Shown: one piece after another, positions 5,447 to 6,832 of the stretch
Numbering within the stretch: position 1 is the stretch's first letter
Layout of the letters: every line of letters starts with the position of its first letter
Assembly (NCBI GenBank): GCA_937969395.1
Contig: CALBVI010000405.1
Location: 1-6,832 of the forward strand
DNA from: an uncultured Spongiibacteraceae bacterium
Lineage (GTDB): Bacteria; Pseudomonadota; Gammaproteobacteria; Pseudomonadales; Dasaniaceae
DNA: 6,832 bases
Direction of reading: 5' to 3'
The notes under the pieces: generated by a model
Database searches by the model: none
Told to the model about the DNA's origin: nothing
The model's input: the letters and a program-made list of their open reading frames with translations, nothing else
Program-made: the position numbers and the translations under genes

Positions 5447-6153
5447 GGCGCCCAGTACACACTGACCGGAACCTCGTTTTGTTGTAATACCGCACTCATT
5501 GGCATCAGAGCGGTATCAGTATTTTTTAGTGCCTGTTGATATACAGCTAGTTTTTCATCACCAGTAATCAACACGCAAATTTTCTTTGCTTGTAATAGAC
5601 CAAATAAACTCAACGACATACGCTCAGTCAATTCCCCTGTCACATTGCTTTTCTTGGCCTTAATAGCCGCACAAAGCTGCTGTTTACTCGTATCAAAAGC
5701 GTCATTTAATCCCTCTGCATGTGGAAATAAAGACGCTGTATGTCCATCGGGACCCATACCTAAGATCACTAAATCAAACGGCGTTGCTAATTGTTGATAA
5801 CGCTGTTCGCAAACAGTTCGTCCCTGCTCCGCAGACTGTTCGTCTGTTTTCATAGAGATAAAACGTGCCGACGATGCCTCATTAATTAATAGATTTTCAG
5901 CAATAAACGCTTCGTTACTTCCCTGCTCTTCGGCTGAGACCCAGCGCTCGTCGACTAAAGCTACACCAATCTTATCCCACGGCAAAGCTTGCTTTGAGAG
6001 CTGCTGATAGAACGGTTTCGGACTACTACCACCAGAAACTAAAAAACTGGCTGTTTGCGTACCTGCCGTTGCCTTTTCTAATATCGCACATGCATTCGCC
6101 AACAGAGCTGCCTGCAAATCTGCTTGCTGAGAAAAAAATAATTCTTTAACCAC
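5443..6153 (-). CDS. pgl: 6-phosphogluconolactonase
   Basis: Hydrolyses 6-phosphoglucono-delta-lactone, the product of Zwf, to 6-phosphogluconate; cytoplasmic, second step of the oxidative pentose phosphate and Entner-Doudoroff routes. The 236-residue protein is of the NagB/DevB-type Pgl family, not the beta-propeller YbhE type. Visible: LVSGGSSP (38-45) for phosphate binding, VDERWV (67-72), SNEAF (79-83), and the family signature LGMGPDGHTASLFP (131-144), with the catalytic His expected at 138. The chosen start is GTG (6153-6151), placed by AAGGTG eight bases upstream. No in-frame ATG occurs between the zwf stop and this codon. It lies 32 bases after zwf and 24 before eda, all in the same direction, so co-transcription is expected. 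Confidence 0.95.
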   Translation of the reverse strand: MVKELFFSQQADLQAALLANACAILEKATAGTQTASFLVSGGSSPKPFYQQLSKQALPWDKIGVALVDERWVSAEEQGSNEAFIAENLLINEASSARFISMKTDEQSAEQGRTVCEQRYQQLATPFDLVILGMGPDGHTASLFPHAEGLNDAFDTSKQQLCAAIKAKKSNVTGELTERMSLSLFGLLQAKKICVLITGDEKLAVYQQALKNTDTALMPMSAVLQQNEVPVSVYWAP

Positions 6154-6185
6154 TAGACTTTCACCTTCACTGACACCAGGTTCAA

Positions 6186-6832
6186 CTAATCTTCGCCTTC
6201 ATTAGCGTTAAACCATTCGCGACCATCTTGAGCTAACAATTCATCTGACTCATTAGGCCCCCAACTTCCTGCACGGTATAAATGCGGCACCGCTGAAGAC
6301 TTTTTCCACGCATCGATAATGGGGTCAATCCACCCCCAAGCACAGGCCACTTCATCACGGTGAATAAATAAGCTGGTATTAGCAGCGGCAGCATCAAGAA
6401 TTAAGCGCTTATAGGCATCACTACGGAATTTTGTGTAAGTATCAGAGAAGTTCAAATTTAATGTCGCTGGCTGCAGCTGCATATCCATTGTCGCCAAGTT
6501 TTTTGACATCATCGTCAACTGAATCGCTTCTTCCGGCTGTAGCTTAATCACCAATCGATTCGGCGACAGCGGTCCCGCAGATTGCTGATAAACCTGATGA
6601 GGTACATCTTTAAATTGAATAACGATTTCAGCACTGCGGGCTTTCATTCGCTTACCTGTGCGCAAGTAAAAAGGCACTCTAGCCCAGCGCCAATTATCAA
6701 TATAGGCACGCAACGCGACAAAGGTTTCTGTATTGCTATTTGGATTATCGAGCTCTTCTAAATACCCAGGTACTAGCTCACCAAAATAACTACCAGCGAC
6801 GTATTGGCCTCGTACAGTATGCTTTGCAACTT
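6186..6832 (-). CDS. zwf: Glucose-6-phosphate 1-dehydrogenase, C-terminal part only
   Basis: Oxidises glucose-6-phosphate to 6-phosphogluconolactone with reduction of NADP+ (in some bacteria also NAD+); cytoplasmic, first gene of the operon. The frame is open from the right edge for 214 codons to TAG at 6188-6186, less than half of a usual protein of about 490 residues. The coenzyme-binding N-terminus and the catalytic His lie outside the window. Clear family blocks, written from the edge: VRGQYVAGSYFGE, VPGYLEE, SNTETFVALRAYIDNWRW, VPFYLRTGKRM, the DAYKRLILDA region, SLFIHRDEV and RAGSWGPNESDELLAQDGREW. A TTG at 6713 is an internal Leu codon and not a start. The operon promoter, where a HexR site would be expected from Pseudomonas, is not in view. 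Confidence 0.96.
   Translation of the reverse strand, partial: VAKHTVRGQYVAGSYFGELVPGYLEELDNPNSNTETFVALRAYIDNWRWARVPFYLRTGKRMKARSAEIVIQFKDVPHQVYQQSAGPLSPNRLVIKLQPEEAIQLTMMSKNLATMDMQLQPATLNLNFSDTYTKFRSDAYKRLILDAAAANTSLFIHRDEVACAWGWIDPIIDAWKKSSAVPHLYRAGSWGPNESDELLAQDGREWFNANEGED

Noticed and set aside
6711..6713. TTG at 6713 as the start of a short zwf-like protein
   Set aside because: The frame continues upstream to the window edge with strongly conserved Zwf sequence, so the codon is an internal leucine.
1..6832. A new defence, toxin-antitoxin or biosynthetic system
   Set aside because: All intact genes are recognisable core or signalling genes. No unexplained gene pair, repeat array or mobile-element marker was found.

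Overview
This looks like a piece of chromosome from a gammaproteobacterium of moderate to low GC, probably a free-living aquatic one. The evidence is the combination of a soluble Sth-type transhydrogenase, TruC, a gammaproteobacterial-type Hfq and a zwf-pgl-eda cluster in the Pseudomonas-like order. Placement below the class level is not supported by the sequence alone. No phage genes, transposases, CRISPR arrays, tRNAs or rRNAs are visible.

Layout, left to right. Positions 1-1286 (minus) hold most of sthA, which runs off the left edge. Directly upstream of it, and overlapping it by the 4 bases ATGA, is an HDOD-domain protein (1283-2137, minus), so the two form one transcription unit. A 269-base divergent intergenic region carrying three inverted repeats separates them from truC (2407-3126, plus). 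Convergent to truC is hfq (3262-3489, minus), with its own rho-independent terminator (about 3168-3195). Its Shine-Dalgarno sequence lies inside a hairpin. Next come about 320 bases without a gene. They are followed by the wreck of an L-2-hydroxyglutarate oxidase gene (about 3813-4582, plus) with a lost start codon, several frameshifts, nonsense codons and a large internal deletion. Positions 4583-4794 are AT-rich with nested inverted repeats. The rest is a minus-strand operon read right to left: zwf (cut by the right edge), pgl and eda.

How the genes fit together. Zwf and Pgl convert glucose-6-phosphate to 6-phosphogluconate with production of NAD(P)H, and Eda is the last enzyme of the Entner-Doudoroff pathway. 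The dehydratase Edd is not in the window. SthA rebalances NADPH and NADH, so both ends of the window touch the NADPH pool, though they are separate units. TruC modifies tRNA and Hfq is the RNA chaperone for small RNAs.

I found no convincing new multi-gene system. The items most worth a second look are the Hfq leader hairpin, the stand-alone and sequence-divergent short Hfq, the HDOD-sthA translational overlap, the decaying lhgO gene and the competing hairpins downstream of eda.
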